Below the pieces are notes generated by a model. The model saw only the letters and a program-made list of their open reading frames with translations. It was not told the origin of the DNA and ran no database searches. From assembly GCA_020633195.1 (NCBI GenBank), contig JACKEC010000014.1, forward strand, positions 372,001 to 436,000: a stretch of DNA of 64,000 bases, given 5' to 3'. The DNA is from Sandaracinaceae bacterium (GTDB lineage Bacteria; Myxococcota_A; Polyangia; Polyangiales; Sandaracinaceae). The position numbers and the translations under genes were made by a program. Below are positions 36,143-43,610 of the stretch, in pieces (positions within the stretch are counted from its first letter, which is position 1; each line of letters opens with the position of its first letter).

Positions 36143-37351
36143 CTACGGCGTGCGGGCGCGGTAGCGCAGGACCTGGCCCTCGGTGCCGGGCGTGCGCGCG
36201 TGGACGCGACCGGGTCCGCAGACCAGCTCGTAGGTGCGGAGGCGGGGCCGCGGCTGCACGTCCGTCTCGCGCTCCCCGACCGCGACGAGGAGGCGGTCGT
36301 CGACGCAGACCCCGACCGCCTGCGGGAACCGCGCGTGGTACTCGTAGATCTGCTGCTCGCCCTCGAGGGGCTCGAGGTCGGCGTCGAGGCGACGGAGGCT
36401 CACCATCGTGACCTCCCGGCTCGAGCGCCGCGTGGTGACGCTGAAGAGGTACGGACCGCAGGGCACGATCATCGGGTGCCCGTCGTTGGCGTCGGCCCGG
36501 GCGGGGCTGTGGATGGCGTCCGTGGTGAGCCGCAGATCCGCGTCGAGGCGCCCCGCGAACGAGCGGTGCTGGGTGGACCGGCCGCGGCGGTCGCGCAGGG
36601 TGACCAGGGGCCCGCGCGCGTCGGCGGTGAGCTGGGTGTGGACGTCGATGTCGTTGACGCCGAGCGACGGGCGCGGGGGGTCGCCCTCGCGGCGGACGAG
36701 GAGGTGGCCGGCCGGCCGGCCTTGGTGAAACCAGGACTCGGTCCACGCGAAGTGCAGCGCGCCGTCGATGAAGCGCAGGCTCGGGGCGCTCGAGAGGGTC
36801 TCTTCGGAGGAGAGCGTCCAGGGCTCGCCGAGGCCCTCGGGGCCGAGCTCCGCGACGCGCGCCCGGGCGGCGAACGCGTCGGCGTCGCGCCACCCCACGA
36901 GCACGCGGTTTCCCTCGGCGGCGAGGTCCGGGTCGCGGCTCTCGTCGGCCACGGGGGCCACCCGACCGAGGAGCGTCACCTCGTCCGTGACGCGGCTGAG
37001 CAGGAGCGTGCCCTCGCGGTCGCGGTCGCGGTCGCCGGGGGTGACGCACGCGACGAGGAGCGCGCCGTCGTGCTCGAGGGCCGCCACGCCGCCGGGGCAC
37101 GCGGGCCCGAGGCGCCGCGCGTCGGCCTCCGGGGCCCCGTGCGGTCCGAGGCGCCGCGCGTAGGTCCCGCTGCGCTCCGACCAGACGAGCCACGCGCCGT
37201 CTCCGGCGCTGGCGAGCGCGACTCCGTCGAAGGACGGCCCCTCCGACTCGGCGATGCCGTAGCTCTCGCCGAACGCGCACCCGATCTCGGTCGACTCGGC
37301 CGCGTCGCAACCGACGACCAACAGCAGCGCGCAACAGAGGTTGCGGCTCAG
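36143..37351 (-). CDS. Putative lipoprotein with an apparent CTG start
   Basis: 402 aa. The frame is open far upstream, but the only sensible start is a CTG at 37351-37349 that overlaps the uridylyltransferase stop as CTGA. It gives a perfect lipoprotein signal, MSRNLCCALLLVVGC (Cys15). No ATG, GTG or TTG lies close enough to give a signal peptide. The body is a series of beta-strand repeats with W and G (GAWLVWSERSGTYARRLGPHG, NRVLVGWRDADAF, GALHFAWTESWF), suggesting a beta-propeller. Function unknown. Coupled to the UDPGP gene. Confidence 0.75.
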   Translation of the reverse strand: MSRNLCCALLLVVGCDAAESTEIGCAFGESYGIAESEGPSFDGVALASAGDGAWLVWSERSGTYARRLGPHGAPEADARRLGPACPGGVAALEHDGALLVACVTPGDRDRDREGTLLLSRVTDEVTLLGRVAPVADESRDPDLAAEGNRVLVGWRDADAFAARARVAELGPEGLGEPWTLSSEETLSSAPSLRFIDGALHFAWTESWFHQGRPAGHLLVRREGDPPRPSLGVNDIDVHTQLTADARGPLVTLRDRRGRSTQHRSFAGRLDADLRLTTDAIHSPARADANDGHPMIVPCGPYLFSVTTRRSSREVTMVSLRRLDADLEPLEGEQQIYEYHARFPQAVGVCVDDRLLVAVGERETDVQPRPRLRTYELVCGPGRVHARTPGTEGQVLRYRARTP

Positions 37352-38484
37352 AGCACGCCCCGCGCGCGCAGGAGCTCTCGGATCTCGGGGCGCCGCGTCT
37401 CGAGCTCCTCGGGATCCTTCACGGGCTGGAAGCGGCCGTCCGGGCCGCTCCGCTCCACGCGGAGGAACGCCGTGGGGACGAACGCGGTGATCTGACCGAC
37501 GAGGCGCTCGAACTGAACGGCGTCGCGGCCATCCACCTGCTTGTTCACGGCGAACCATGTCAGTGGGAAGTCGGTGTCGAGCTGCTCGGCGTCGAGCACG
37601 AAGGAGTTCGTGTTGAAGACGCTGATGTCGTCCTGATCGAAATGTTCCGGGAAGCGGAACGACTCGACGATCTGCAGGTCGCCGTCGACCCGCGCGGGCG
37701 CGCCACCCTTGTCGCCGGGCAGCTTGTCGACGACCTCGGCCGTGACCGCGCAGCCCGCCTCGATGTGGAAGCCGATCACCGCCGGATCGAGCGTCGCGCC
37801 GAGGTTGTCGACGTTGGACATGTAGAGGATCTCGCCGCCGCCGTTGCGGAACTGAGCGAGCGCGCCGGCCCGCCGCAGCGCGTAGGGGAGGTCGCCGTGG
37901 CCCGGCGCGTAGCAAGAGACGCGATTCGAGCCGTCCACGAAGATCTCGCCCTCGGGGGTGAGCCGCAACGAGACGTACTGGGGAAAGGTGCGCACCGGGA
38001 CGCGCTCGCTCGACGCCTTGGCGGCCAGCTTCGAGACCTCCGCGTCGGTGGCGAAGCTCGTCATCAGGTACGCCGGGATCTTCGCGTCGAGCCGCTCGGC
38101 GAGGCGCTGGACGTCCATGAGCTTCAGGTCGAGGAAGCTGTGCCCGTCGAGCGCCTCGACGCCCGCCTTCACGACCCCTCCGAAGCGCGTGGCCATGCCG
38201 CCGGCGAGGGTCACGATGCCCACCTTGCCCGCCGCGATCGCCTCGGCGCCCAGCGCCGCGAGGCGATCGCGTCGCTCCGTCTCGAGCGCGGGCAGCGCCC
38301 GCACGTCCCCACGCTCCGGCGGGACGACCTCGCCCCGGATCCGGTTGCTCTCGGCCCCCGCGCTGCCGGCCTTCAGCCGGGACCTCAGGCGCCCGAAGGT
38401 GGTCTCGTCGAACCCGTAGCGTTGAAGAACCGCGCGGGTCTCGTCGTCCAGCTCTCGATCGGTGGGGAAGCTCGCCGAGGTCAT
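37348..38484 (-). CDS. UTP--sugar-1-phosphate uridylyltransferase, UDPGP family
   Basis: 378 aa of the eukaryote-like UDPGP/UAP family. The nucleotide-binding signature is VTLAGGMATRFGGVVKAGVEAL, with DGHSFLDLKLMDVQ and YLMTSFATDAEV following. FPQYVSLRLTPEGEIFVDG and MSNVDNLGATLDP match the sugar-nucleotide site, and FNTNSFVLDAEQLD is also conserved. It probably makes UDP-glucose or UDP-GlcNAc-type sugars for envelope polysaccharide; which sugar is not decidable. The next gene overlaps it by CTGA. Confidence 0.86.
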   Translation of the reverse strand: MTSASFPTDRELDDETRAVLQRYGFDETTFGRLRSRLKAGSAGAESNRIRGEVVPPERGDVRALPALETERRDRLAALGAEAIAAGKVGIVTLAGGMATRFGGVVKAGVEALDGHSFLDLKLMDVQRLAERLDAKIPAYLMTSFATDAEVSKLAAKASSERVPVRTFPQYVSLRLTPEGEIFVDGSNRVSCYAPGHGDLPYALRRAGALAQFRNGGGEILYMSNVDNLGATLDPAVIGFHIEAGCAVTAEVVDKLPGDKGGAPARVDGDLQIVESFRFPEHFDQDDISVFNTNSFVLDAEQLDTDFPLTWFAVNKQVDGRDAVQFERLVGQITAFVPTAFLRVERSGPDGRFQPVKDPEELETRRPEIRELLRARGVL

Positions 38485-38676
38485 GGCCAGTCCTATCGCA
38501 CCGGCGCGGCGAGAACAACGAGGGAACCGAGGTCGGTTGGATCTGATGTTGCAAAGTTTCTATGAATCACCAAGCTCACACGCGCGCGGGGTCGCTGGCG
38601 CGCAGTTGAGCGAGCTCCGTTCATCCACGGCCTCGCCCGTGGCACACTCGTCGTCGATTTGGGAGGGTAAGGAAGC

Positions 38677-39174
38677 ATGAGAAGCCGGAACACCACCGTA
38701 GGGGCGCTCTTGATCGTGGTCTTGGGCGTCGTGGCGATGACGGCCACGGGCTGTGCGCGCCGTGTGTACGCGCGCTCGTCGGGGACCGTCTATGTCCAGA
38801 GCGCGCCACCGCCGCCCCCGGCGACTCGCGTCGTCGTTCGACCGGCCGCGCCGTACTCCAACGCGGTGTGGGTCGAGGGGCACTACCAGTGGAACGGCGC
38901 CCAATACGTGTGGGTTCCGGGGCACTACGTACAGCAGCGGGCGGGCTACACGTTCGTCCAGCCGCGCTGGGTCAACCAGGGTGGCCGCTACGTCTACGTC
39001 GACGGTGGCTGGGGCCGCGGAGGCCGCGTGGTCCACACGTACCGGGCGCCCGCGCCTCGCGCGACGGTCCGCTACCAGGGTCGTCGTCGGGGGGTCAGCG
39101 TCGGCGTTCGACGGCGCTCGCCCGGGGTCCGCGTGAGCGGCCCGCGCGGCGGGACCGTCGTGGTCCGCCCGTAG
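38677..39174 (+). CDS. YXWGXW-type repeat lipoprotein
   Basis: 165 aa. The signal MRSRNTTVGALLIVVLGVVAMTATGC has its lipobox Cys at residue 26. Pro-rich stretch APPPPPATR follows. Then VWVEGHYQWNGAQYVWVPGHYVQQRAGYTFVQPRWVNQGGRYVYVDGGW, the aromatic VxGxYxWxxxxYxWxPGH pattern of YXWGXW-repeat proteins. The Arg/Val/Gly-rich tail is basic. It is probably an envelope protein of unknown role. GGAGG with AAGGAAGC precedes the ATG. The upstream 190 bp (38485-38676) includes an AT-richer patch (38540-38575) that could hold its promoter. Confidence 0.8.
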   Translation: MRSRNTTVGALLIVVLGVVAMTATGCARRVYARSSGTVYVQSAPPPPPATRVVVRPAAPYSNAVWVEGHYQWNGAQYVWVPGHYVQQRAGYTFVQPRWVNQGGRYVYVDGGWGRGGRVVHTYRAPAPRATVRYQGRRRGVSVGVRRRSPGVRVSGPRGGTVVVRP

Positions 39175-39313
39175 CCTTCGACGCCATCCAGCGACCCACG
39201 GCTCGTCCGCTCCGCGGGCGGGCCGTTCGTCGTTTTCGTGTACGTGCGTTCGCAGTCGGGACGTGAACCAGCATTCGCGGCGCGCACCCAAATCGGCTCT
39301 ATGCTTCCGGCAG

Positions 39314-40978
39314 GTGACTCCTCGGTCCGCGCTCCCGCCCCTGGTGGTGTTGCTGATCGCCTTGGGCGTGTCCGCGGCGATGCACGTCCCCGTGTACGTC
39401 GGGCTCGGGATCCTCTCGAAGCTCCTGGACCGCGAGGTCCCCGATCTGCCGCACCCGCAGCCGATCGAGGTCGAGTTCGTCGACTCCGACGAGCCCGAGG
39501 CGGTCACCGAGGCGCCCGAGCCCACCGAGGAGGCCCCCGACGAGGAGCCCGATCCCGACTGGGAGGAGCCCGAGACGCCGGCCGCCGAGGAGCTCGCGGC
39601 GGCGCCCCCGCGGCTCGAGCCGGAGCCCGCCCCGACGCCGAACGTCCTCCCCACGCCGCCGGCCGTCACCCCGCCTCCGCCGCCGCCGCCGCGCGAGAAC
39701 CTCACGTCGGTGGAGCACCGCTCGCGCGATCCGAACGTCGAGCCGCCGCCGGACGCGCAGCACCTCGCCGAGGAGAACAGCCGCGTCGAAGAGGAGACGC
39801 AGGCGCGCATCCGGAACCCCAACCTGAACGACGAGGTCCCGCAGCCCGCGGCGGAGCGAGAGCCCTCGACGGAGCCCGAGGAGGGCGACTCCAGCGACGA
39901 GCGAGAGGCGCAGCTCCAAGACGCGGAGGGCAGCGACGAGCGCGACCCGACCCCCGAGGAGGTGCGGCAGCCGCCTCGCCCGCCCACGCCGCGGCCGTCC
40001 GTGTCGCCGACGCCGTCGGTGGCCGAGGCGGCCCAGGGCGACCGTCGGCAAGGTGGGAGCGCGGATCCCGCGCCGCCTCGCCAGGCGCCCAGCGGGGGCG
40101 CTCGCAGCCAGGGCGGGGGCGAGGAGGTCGCGACGCAGGACATCGTCGTCGACGACGGGAACGGGCGCTTCACCATCCGCGTCCGCACGCGGCCGCAGGG
40201 GACGGGGGAGGGCGCCGAGGGCGGCCCCGCGGTGGAGGGCAGCGGCCGCGGGACCAGCGGCGACGGGGCGCTGGCGGGCCGCGCGGGCCGCGGTCGGGCG
40301 CGCGCGCGTGGCGGCTCGGCGCCGGGTCGAGGCGCGCCGAACCTGCGCCTGAGCTGGTCCGACTTCGCGACGATCTACGGCGAGGACGAGCTCCAGCGCG
40401 AGCGCGACCTCGCGTTGGCCCAGCGCCAGAGCCGGACGCGGGGCGCCAACCGGCAGCGGCACTGGGAGCAGTTCCGCGCCGCGATCGAGAACTACGACGT
40501 CCGGGTGCGACCCGGGACGCAGACCGCCTTGAACACGCGAGCAGATCCTTTTGCTCGCTACATCGCGGCGATGCATCGGCGCATCCACCAGCGCTTCGCG
40601 CTCAGCTACCTGATGCGCGTCCCGGAGGGGGTCGACGAGACCTTCCGCACCAACCAGGACATGAACACCAACCTCGAGATCGGCATCGACGCGGAGGGTC
40701 GGGTCGAGCACGTCTCCGTGATCTCGACGAGCGGCAACACCCTCTTCGACCTCGGCGCCTTCGAAGCGGTGATGGGCGCCCAGCCGTTCCCGGAGCCGCC
40801 CTCGAGCATCCGGTCCCCCGACGGCCTCGTGTACCTGCACTGGGCGTTCTTCCGGAACGAGCGGCAGTGCGGGACCTTCAACGCGCGCGCCTTCATCCTC
40901 GCGCAGGCCCCGCGCCGCCGCGGCGACGACGTCGCCCCGACCCCGACCCCCGCGCCGCCGCCACGCCCCGAGGAGTAG
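39314..40978 (+). CDS. TonB-like protein with long Pro/Glu-rich periplasmic spacer
   Basis: About 554 aa. Start GTG at 39314 is preferred because the 17 codons from the earlier GTG (39263) use codons rare in this genome. One N-terminal transmembrane helix (LPPLVVLLIALGVSAAMHVPVYVGL) anchors it in the inner membrane. A very long acidic Pro/Glu linker (EPEPAPTPNVLPTPPAV..PPPPPPP) is followed by a Gly/Arg-rich region. The C-terminal about 130 residues resemble a TonB domain (RIHQRFALSYLMRVPEG, NLEIGIDAEGRVEHVSVISTSGNTLFDLGAFEAVMGAQPFPEPP). No ExbB/ExbD is adjacent. It is likely an energy-coupling or envelope-spanning protein. Confidence 0.82.
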   Translation: MTPRSALPPLVVLLIALGVSAAMHVPVYVGLGILSKLLDREVPDLPHPQPIEVEFVDSDEPEAVTEAPEPTEEAPDEEPDPDWEEPETPAAEELAAAPPRLEPEPAPTPNVLPTPPAVTPPPPPPPRENLTSVEHRSRDPNVEPPPDAQHLAEENSRVEEETQARIRNPNLNDEVPQPAAEREPSTEPEEGDSSDEREAQLQDAEGSDERDPTPEEVRQPPRPPTPRPSVSPTPSVAEAAQGDRRQGGSADPAPPRQAPSGGARSQGGGEEVATQDIVVDDGNGRFTIRVRTRPQGTGEGAEGGPAVEGSGRGTSGDGALAGRAGRGRARARGGSAPGRGAPNLRLSWSDFATIYGEDELQRERDLALAQRQSRTRGANRQRHWEQFRAAIENYDVRVRPGTQTALNTRADPFARYIAAMHRRIHQRFALSYLMRVPEGVDETFRTNQDMNTNLEIGIDAEGRVEHVSVISTSGNTLFDLGAFEAVMGAQPFPEPPSSIRSPDGLVYLHWAFFRNERQCGTFNARAFILAQAPRRRGDDVAPTPTPAPPPRPEE

Positions 40979-41012
40979 CCCTCGGCTATCCTGGCGCCCG
41001 GAGGACGCCCCG

Positions 41013-41477
41013 ATGCCGAAGAGCCCCGAAGTCGACGCCTGGTTCGCGACCTACGAGCACCCCATGCGCGACGCCATGCTGCGCGTGCGCGAGATCCTGC
41101 TGGGCGCCGACGCTCGGCTGACCGAGTGCATCAAGTGGAAGAGCCCGACCTTCATGTACGAAGGCAACCTCGCGAGCTTCAACCCGCGCACGAAGGCCCA
41201 CGTGAGCCTCATGTTCCATACCGGCGCGCAGATCCCCGGCAAGCACCCCCGCCTCCTCGGCGAGGGCGACACGGCTCGCTACCTCAAGATCTCGAGCCTC
41301 GAGGACGCCGAGGCCGCCAAGAAGGACCTCGAGCGGATCGCGAAGGCGTGGATCGCGTCGAAGAGCGCGCCGAAGAAGGCGGCGGTGAAGAAGGCGGCGG
41401 TGAAGAAGGCGGCGGTGAAGAAGACGGCGGTGAAGAAGACGGCGGTGAAGAAGGCGGCGGTGAAGAAGAAGCGGTGA
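41013..41477 (+). CDS. DUF1801-family protein with histone-H1-like Lys/Ala tail
   Basis: 154 aa. Residues 1-115 match the DUF1801/YdhG-like fold (VDAWFATYEHPMRDAMLRVREILLGADARLTECIKWKSPTFMYEGNL, ARYLKISSLEDAEAAKKDLERI). The last 40 residues are six exact-to-near repeats of KKAAV (KKTAV twice) ending KKKR, a basic tail like those of histone H1 and bacterial H1-like proteins. It may give DNA or RNA binding. The tail is encoded by a 15-bp tandem DNA repeat. A TATCCT -10 lies 23 bp before the ATG. Confidence 0.85.
   Translation: MPKSPEVDAWFATYEHPMRDAMLRVREILLGADARLTECIKWKSPTFMYEGNLASFNPRTKAHVSLMFHTGAQIPGKHPRLLGEGDTARYLKISSLEDAEAAKKDLERIAKAWIASKSAPKKAAVKKAAVKKAAVKKTAVKKTAVKKAAVKKKR
41373..41462 (+). 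repeat. 15-bp tandem repeat encoding the KKAAV tail
   Basis: Six uninterrupted copies of AAGAAGGCGGCGGTG. Copies 4 and 5 have one change (GCG to ACG, Ala to Thr). The unit keeps the reading frame, so copy-number change would lengthen or shorten the tail without frameshift. Confidence 0.92.
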
Positions 41478-41541
41478 GTGAACCGGCCAATCCGTGTCCC
41501 TCGCTTCGTCGGCGACGACTCCTGAGGTAATCTCACGATCG

Positions 41542-42390
41542 ATGTTCGAGAGGCGCCTCTTCGGGCTGTTCTTCTTTGCTTTCTTGGGGACCGCCGTGGC
41601 CTGCGACGCGAGCCCGACCCGGCCCGACTCGGGCCCGGTGACCGGCATGGACGCGGGCGGTGGCATGGACGCGGGCAGCACGAGCTCGTGCTCGTCCAAC
41701 GCCGAGTGCGACGATTCGATCGCGTGCACGCTCGACGAGTGCGTCGTGGGGAACGTCTGCATGCACACCCCGCTTCACGCGATGTGCCCGATGGGCCAGA
41801 TGTGCAGCGCGGCGCGGGGCTGCGCCGCCCCGACGGGGGACTGCACCTCGAACGCGGACTGCGACGACGGTCTCCGGTGCAACGGCAGCGAGACGTGCAT
41901 CGTCGAGCGCGGCATGTGCCTCCCGGGCACGATGGTCGACTGCGACGACGGCAACGACTGCACCGAGGACCGCTGCTCCGAGACGGGCGGCATGTGCCAG
42001 TACACGCCCCTGTGTGATGGTGGTCCCGGCTTCGACGCGGGGCCCGGTTGCGCGGCCTTCGATCCGAGCACGGGCTACTCCGGGTCGTGGCGCGTGCTCC
42101 CGAGCGTCGCCTGCGATCCGGGGCTCGGCGGCGGCTACAGCATCGGCAACGCCAGCTTCTCGGTCTCGGGGGGGACGCTCACCGTCACCATGGGGACCTT
42201 CACGTTGACCCAGACCCCGGCGCCGACGGGGTCCGACTTCGACGTGAGCGGCTCGAACGGCTGCGCGTCGGTCCGGCTGGTGGGCACGATGGATTGCGAG
42301 ACTCGCTTCATGGCGAGCTGGACGGCGAATCACACGGGTGGGTGTTCCGTGTGCGGGACGACCATGTCGACGGTCGCGGGGAGGATGTAG
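41542..42390 (+). CDS. Cys-rich lipoprotein (paralogue 1)
   Basis: 282 aa from ATG. The signal MFERRLFGLFFFAFLGTAVAC is followed by an Asp/Gly/Met linker (MDAGGGMDAG). Residues about 45-150 are Cys-rich repeats of the form CxxxxxCDDxxxCTxDxCxxxxxCxHTPxxxxCxxGxxCxxxxGC. The C-terminal part is a beta-rich domain (GYSGSWRVLPS, TLTVTMGTFTLTQ) with paired Cys. It looks like an extracellular disulfide-stabilised protein. The next gene, 1 bp later, is a clear paralogue. A TAATCT -10-like site precedes it. Confidence 0.8.
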   Translation: MFERRLFGLFFFAFLGTAVACDASPTRPDSGPVTGMDAGGGMDAGSTSSCSSNAECDDSIACTLDECVVGNVCMHTPLHAMCPMGQMCSAARGCAAPTGDCTSNADCDDGLRCNGSETCIVERGMCLPGTMVDCDDGNDCTEDRCSETGGMCQYTPLCDGGPGFDAGPGCAAFDPSTGYSGSWRVLPSVACDPGLGGGYSIGNASFSVSGGTLTVTMGTFTLTQTPAPTGSDFDVSGSNGCASVRLVGTMDCETRFMASWTANHTGGCSVCGTTMSTVAGRM

Positions 42391-42391
42391 C

Positions 42392-43519
42392 ATGCACAAC
42401 TCGATGCGGGTCGGTGGGGTCGCGATCTTGGCGCTGGTGTTCGCGGGCTGCGCGGGCGGAGGCGGACGCGGGGACGGCGGCGCCGAGTCGTGCATGAACG
42501 ACCTCGAGTGCGACGACGGCTTCCCGTGCACCATCGATGCGTGCGGCGTCGACAACCGCTGCGTGCACGACCCGATCGACGAACGGTGCGAGATGGGGCA
42601 GTCGTGCGAGGTCGGTCGCGGATGCGTGTCGGCGTCGTCGTGCGCGATGGACACGGACTGCGATGACGGCTTCCCGTGCACCACCGACCGCTGCGGCGTG
42701 GGCGGGATCTGCAACCACACCGCGGTGAACGAGCGGTGCTCGATGGGCGAGATCTGCGACGTGAGCATGGGCTGCATCACCCCGCCCGGTTGCGACTCGA
42801 GCGCGGAGTGCGACGACGGCATCCCCTGCACCAACGACACCTGCGGCGTCGATCGCACGTGCACCAACACGCCCCTCAACGAGCTCTGCGACACGGCTGG
42901 CGGCGAGATCTGCAGCGCCACCTCGGGCTGCTTCGTACCGATGACGTGCAGCACCGACGCGGACTGCGACGACATGAACTTCTGCAACGGAGCGGAGACC
43001 TGCGGGACCGAGTTCGCGTGCAACCCGCCCACGCCGAGGGTCTGCGACGACAGCGACGATTGCACCATCGACTCGTGCGACACCACCGCCGACATGTGCG
43101 TCTTCGCGTGCGACACGAGTCGGCCGGAGTGTGACTGCCCGACGGCGCCGCCGACGTGTGACGGTACGTTCAATGTTACCGGCGCCTCGACCTCCTATAC
43201 GTGTGCCTTCGGAATGGCCGCCGTGGACTGGAGCCGCGTCGTCATCGCGAACGATGGCGGGGTCATTACAGTGCGGCTTGCAGCGCAGCACTTCTCCAGC
43301 CCTTTGATCGACAACACGGAGCCCGTTTGTCCCACGTTTGAGGCATCGTTCCTGGTGCCCGGCGGTTGTGACGAGCTTTGGAGCATCAGCGGCACGTTCA
43401 CGGACGCGGACCATTTCAATGGTTCCTTTAGGGCAAGCTTCGTCGAGAATGACGGCTTCTCCTGCGGCGTCAGCGGCTGCGGAAATCAGAACATCATGAT
43501 CAGCGGCACCCGCATGTGA
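42392..43519 (+). CDS. Cys-rich lipoprotein (paralogue 2) with lower-GC 3' part
   Basis: 375 aa. The signal MHNSMRVGGVAILALVFAGC has Cys at residue 20. Four Cys-rich repeats follow (CMNDLECDDGFPCTIDACG, CAMDTDCDDGFPCTTDRCG, CDSSAECDDGIPCTNDTCG, CSTDADCDDMNFCNGAETCG), homologous to the preceding protein. The C-terminal domain (TFNVTGASTSYTCAFGMAAVDW to the end) matches the paralogue in layout, but its DNA (about 43160-43519) is visibly lower in GC and uses more A/T third positions. Secreted, lipid-anchored; function unknown. Confidence 0.8.
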   Translation: MHNSMRVGGVAILALVFAGCAGGGGRGDGGAESCMNDLECDDGFPCTIDACGVDNRCVHDPIDERCEMGQSCEVGRGCVSASSCAMDTDCDDGFPCTTDRCGVGGICNHTAVNERCSMGEICDVSMGCITPPGCDSSAECDDGIPCTNDTCGVDRTCTNTPLNELCDTAGGEICSATSGCFVPMTCSTDADCDDMNFCNGAETCGTEFACNPPTPRVCDDSDDCTIDSCDTTADMCVFACDTSRPECDCPTAPPTCDGTFNVTGASTSYTCAFGMAAVDWSRVVIANDGGVITVRLAAQHFSSPLIDNTEPVCPTFEASFLVPGGCDELWSISGTFTDADHFNGSFRASFVENDGFSCGVSGCGNQNIMISGTRM

Positions 43520-43596
43520 CCGAGGGGAGGCGACCGGCGGAGTTTCGAGGTGCTAGGACCGTGACGAAGGCCGGGGCGGGGGCGCAAGCCGTTGGC

Positions 43597-43610
43597 TAGC
43601 GCTAGCGCTA
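43597..43610. repeat. 14-bp perfect palindrome at the RCC1 gene stop
   Basis: TAGCGCTAGCGCTA reads the same on both strands and includes the stop codon of the minus-strand RCC1 gene. It could be part of a bidirectional terminator or a protein site. Confidence 0.5.

Noticed and set aside
38630..38676. Possible sigma-54 promoter (TGGCAC) before the YXWGXW lipoprotein
   Set aside because: No GC or TTGC element at the required -12 spacing.
41373..41477. CRISPR-like array from the 15-bp repeats
   Set aside because: Units are contiguous with no spacers and lie inside a coding frame.
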